From Fulvitalea axinellae (GTDB lineage Bacteria > Bacteroidota > Bacteroidia > Cytophagales > Cyclobacteriaceae), in NCBI RefSeq assembly GCF_036492835.1, contig NZ_AP025314.1:4382010-4446009 (forward strand): a DNA stretch of 64,000 bases, read 5' to 3'. The notes beneath the pieces were generated by a model, which made no database searches, had not been told where the DNA came from, and saw nothing but the letters and a program-made list of their open reading frames with translations. The stretch's first letter is position 1. Each line of letters opens with the position of its first letter. This document shows positions 61,964 to 64,000 of the stretch, one piece after another. Position numbers and translations under genes: made by a program.

Positions 61964-63028
61964 ATGAAGAAATACAATTTATACTGGATCTCTCAGATTG
62001 CCGGCTGGGGTTCCTACGCCATGGTCCATCTGCTGGTATGGCTCGGGGGCAACCGCCAAGACAGTCTGCAACTGGCGAATGGTTTGGCCATAGCCGCCTA
62101 TTTTTTCCTATCCACCCATTACTACAGGAACTGGTTAGTCCGTAGCGGTTGGCTGGAACTGAAGCTCCAAAGCGTAATGCCCCGCATTCTGCCGGCGTCC
62201 ATCCTTTTGGGCGTTTCCAACTTCCTGTTCAATACGGTGTGGGAAAAGGCTACGGGGCAGTTTTCAGTCAATGAGGATTTCACGTTCTCAGCAGTCGTTC
62301 TGGTTACCTTTGCCACAGGTGCGATTTATCTGTTGTGGAACGTCGTGTACCTGATGTACCATTACTTCGAACGCTACAAGGCCTCGTTGAAATACGAAGC
62401 GGCGATCAAAGAGATGGAACTCAACAAGCTGAAATCGCAACTGAACCCACATTTTATGTTCAACGCTTTGAACAGTATACGAGCGTTGGTGGACGAGGAA
62501 CCCAAAAACGCAAAGGAGGCCATCACCCAACTTTCGAATATCCTTCGGAATTCGCTGATCATGAGCAGAAAAAAACTGATTTCTTTTCAAGACGAAGTGA
62601 GAACCGTACGGGATTATTTGGCTTTGGAACAAATCCGTTACGAGGAACGCCTGCGCGTGGAATGGGACATTGATCCGGAATGTATGTCCGTCTCCGTTCC
62701 TCCGATGATGATGCAGACATTGGTGGAAAACGGCATTAAACACGGTGTTTCCACGCTTCCCCAAGGTGGCGTTATCCGTTTCGAATCGCATATGGACAGC
62801 CACGGAAACCTATGCGTCAGCATTAGGAACAGTGGCCAGCTCAGCGTTTCCGAGAAGCCACGGGTAAAAACCGGCGGTGGATACGGCGTGGAAAACACGA
62901 AGGAACGCCTGAGGCTGATTTACGGAGACAGAGCCTCTTTTTCTCTGCGCAATGAATCCGAAGAGATGGTTTTGGTGGAATTGACAATTCCCGAGCAGGT
63001 AAGCAAAGCGGGAATTTTGGAAAACTAA
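61964..63028 (+). CDS. LytS-type sensor histidine kinase
   Basis: A 354-residue kinase. About four hydrophobic helices occupy residues ~10-135. The His_kinase domain has LKSQLNPHFMFNALNSIRAL, with phospho-acceptor His163, followed by ISFQDEVRTVRDYLALEQIRY and an ATP-binding region with LVENGIKHGV and GGGYGVENTKERL. It pairs with the LytTR regulator 94 bp downstream. Input signal unknown. ATG at 61964 is preferred to an upstream TTG. Confidence 0.9.
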   Translation: MKKYNLYWISQIAGWGSYAMVHLLVWLGGNRQDSLQLANGLAIAAYFFLSTHYYRNWLVRSGWLELKLQSVMPRILPASILLGVSNFLFNTVWEKATGQFSVNEDFTFSAVVLVTFATGAIYLLWNVVYLMYHYFERYKASLKYEAAIKEMELNKLKSQLNPHFMFNALNSIRALVDEEPKNAKEAITQLSNILRNSLIMSRKKLISFQDEVRTVRDYLALEQIRYEERLRVEWDIDPECMSVSVPPMMMQTLVENGIKHGVSTLPQGGVIRFESHMDSHGNLCVSIRNSGQLSVSEKPRVKTGGGYGVENTKERLRLIYGDRASFSLRNESEEMVLVELTIPEQVSKAGILEN

Positions 63029-63122
63029 GTAACTAAGTTATGATTTGGGTTCAGAGTATTATTTGCTATTTTGAATCCGAATAGGAATAAAATATCGACA
63101 ACCTGTAAAAATAATAGCGCCA

Positions 63123-63869
63123 ATGAAGACGATTGTCATCGATGACGAACGTTTGGCGCGCAAGGAGTTGATCAGTCTTTTGGAAGCGCATCCGATTGTG
63201 GATGTTGTTGCAGAAGCAGTCAATGCCGAGGACGCGCGCAACAAAATCGACGAAATAAAACCGGACCTCATCTTCCTGGACGTCCAAATGCCCGGCGAAA
63301 CGGGCTTCGAACTTCTCGAAACACTGGATTTCTTTCCGAAGGTGGTGTTTGTGACCGCTTACGACGAATTCGCCATCAAGGCCTTTGAGGTGAACGCTTT
63401 CGACTATTTGCTGAAGCCGGTGCACCCTGAGCGCTTGGCGGAAACCGTAAAAAAGCTGGAAGCCGAATTCAGCGAAGAGCGGGAAGCCAAAGGCCAAGAG
63501 CCGGAATCAGCCGGCGGTTCGCAAAGGGGACCTTTGAGCGTACACGACCAAGTGTTTGTGAAAGACGGTGACCGTTGCTGGTTTGTCCGTCTTGAGAAAG
63601 TCCGTTTGTTCGAATCGGACGGAAACTACGTGAAGGTCTACTTCGACAAAAACAGGCCGATGATTCACCGCTCGCTCAACGCTTTGGACGAAAAACTTGA
63701 CGACAAGCACTTCTTCCGGGCCAGCCGAAAGCATATCATCAACTTGAGCTGGGTCGAGAAAATCGAACCGTGGTTCAACGGCGGTTTGCTGGTGGAGCTG
63801 AAAGGCGGAGAAAAAATCGAAGTCAGCCGACGCCAAGCGGCCCGCTTCAAGGAAATGATGAGCCTTTAA
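63123..63869 (+). CDS. LytTR-family response regulator
   Basis: A 248-residue regulator. Receiver domain (1-120): acidic pocket DDE, phospho-acceptor Asp53 in LIFLDVQMPGETGFE, VTAYDEFAIKAFEVNAFDYLLKPV. A linker with Glu/Ser-rich sequence, then a LytTR DNA-binding domain (~145-248: VRLFESDGNYVKVYF, RSLNALDEKL, FFRASRKHIINLSWVEKIEPW). Targets unknown; a spaced direct repeat precedes the kinase gene. Confidence 0.93.
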   Translation: MKTIVIDDERLARKELISLLEAHPIVDVVAEAVNAEDARNKIDEIKPDLIFLDVQMPGETGFELLETLDFFPKVVFVTAYDEFAIKAFEVNAFDYLLKPVHPERLAETVKKLEAEFSEEREAKGQEPESAGGSQRGPLSVHDQVFVKDGDRCWFVRLEKVRLFESDGNYVKVYFDKNRPMIHRSLNALDEKLDDKHFFRASRKHIINLSWVEKIEPWFNGGLLVELKGGEKIEVSRRQAARFKEMMSL

Positions 63870-63900
63870 GGCTTCGGTTTTCATTTTCCATATGAAACAA

Positions 63901-63938
63901 AAACGCGGACGGGATCGATTCCCGCCCGCATTTTTTTA
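63901..63938. terminator. Terminator after the response regulator, probably bidirectional
   Basis: GCGGACGGG pairs with CCCGCCCGC (one mismatch) with a seven-T tail on the plus strand and a T-run on the minus strand. Confidence 0.75.
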
Positions 63939-63968
63939 TTCCAAATATTCTAAGCCTGACAGGCCTGA

Positions 63969-64000
63969 TTACTTTTTGGCCTGAGCTTTTTCCTTCGGCA
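63969..64000 (-). CDS. C-terminal end of an unidentified gene
   Basis: A minus-strand frame runs in from the window edge and ends PKEKAQAKK-stop at 63969. Only ten codons are visible, so identity cannot be given; the adjacent terminator supports a real gene end. Confidence 0.35.
   Translation of the reverse strand, partial: PKEKAQAKK

Overview
The window reads as chromosomal DNA of a Bacteroidota bacterium, probably a marine-type member of the Cytophagales. Four signs point there. Promoters fit the Bacteroidota pattern TTTG-N19/20-TAnnTTTG (clear ahead of rpmE2, guaB, bamD and the tRNA-Phe array). Start codons lack strong Shine-Dalgarno sequences. Rho has a long disordered N-terminal insertion, and RpoZ is of the Bacteroidota type. 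Type IX secretion hallmarks are present (a PorE-like OmpA protein and a T9SS-sorting-domain-like protein). No phage, insertion sequence or CRISPR array was seen; most of the window is core genome with a few accessory genes.

Layout. 1-14 kb: PorE-like envelope protein (cut by the window edge), L31, a YjjG-type phosphatase, overlapping mnmD-queG (both tRNA wobble-base enzymes), an isolated ribulokinase, an LpxR-like lipid A deacylase, holB, hemC, a small T9SS-tail-like secreted protein, five tandem tRNA-Phe genes, and a membrane Fe-S / CCG-domain pair. 14-21 kb: a tripartite RND efflux operon whose outer-membrane component is fused to a periplasmic substrate-binding-like domain. 21-27 kb: a DUF3267-like membrane protein, a HAD phosphatase, an unrecognised 1004-residue protein (the main orphan of the window) and NhaC. 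27-34 kb: an operon of three SurA/parvulin-type chaperones, then an operon for a PP2C/STAS/HATPase partner-switching module with no sigma factor beside it. 34-42 kb: guaB, rho, serS and proS. 42-46 kb: a secreted protein with a long Ser/Arg-rich tail and a FadL/OmpP1-like barrel, followed by a striking non-coding array of seven palindromes at exactly 22-bp spacing. 46-54 kb: rlmN, coaBC, rpoZ, bamD, an OstA-like protein, tilS, a cyclic-nucleotide-binding-domain protein and an unknown protein. 54-64 kb: a Bor-like lipoprotein with a tiny membrane protein, NhaD, ribD, an M23 peptidase, arginine deiminase, prmC, lipA and a LytS/LytR-type two-component pair.

Themes. Several genes build or maintain the outer envelope (bamD, OstA-like, three periplasmic chaperones, LpxR-like, FadL-like, PorE-like, RND pump). 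Several serve translation and tRNA maturation (mnmD, queG, tilS, rlmN, serS, proS, prmC, five tRNA-Phe). The most unusual items are the 22-bp palindrome array bounded by a 9-bp inverted repeat (45294-45535), the 1004-residue orphan protein with a possible degenerate M91/NleD-like segment, the substrate-binding/TolC fusion, the tRNA-Phe array with precursor stems, and a spaced direct repeat upstream of the LytTR-system kinase gene. Family assignments come from reading the sequences by eye; no database search was run.
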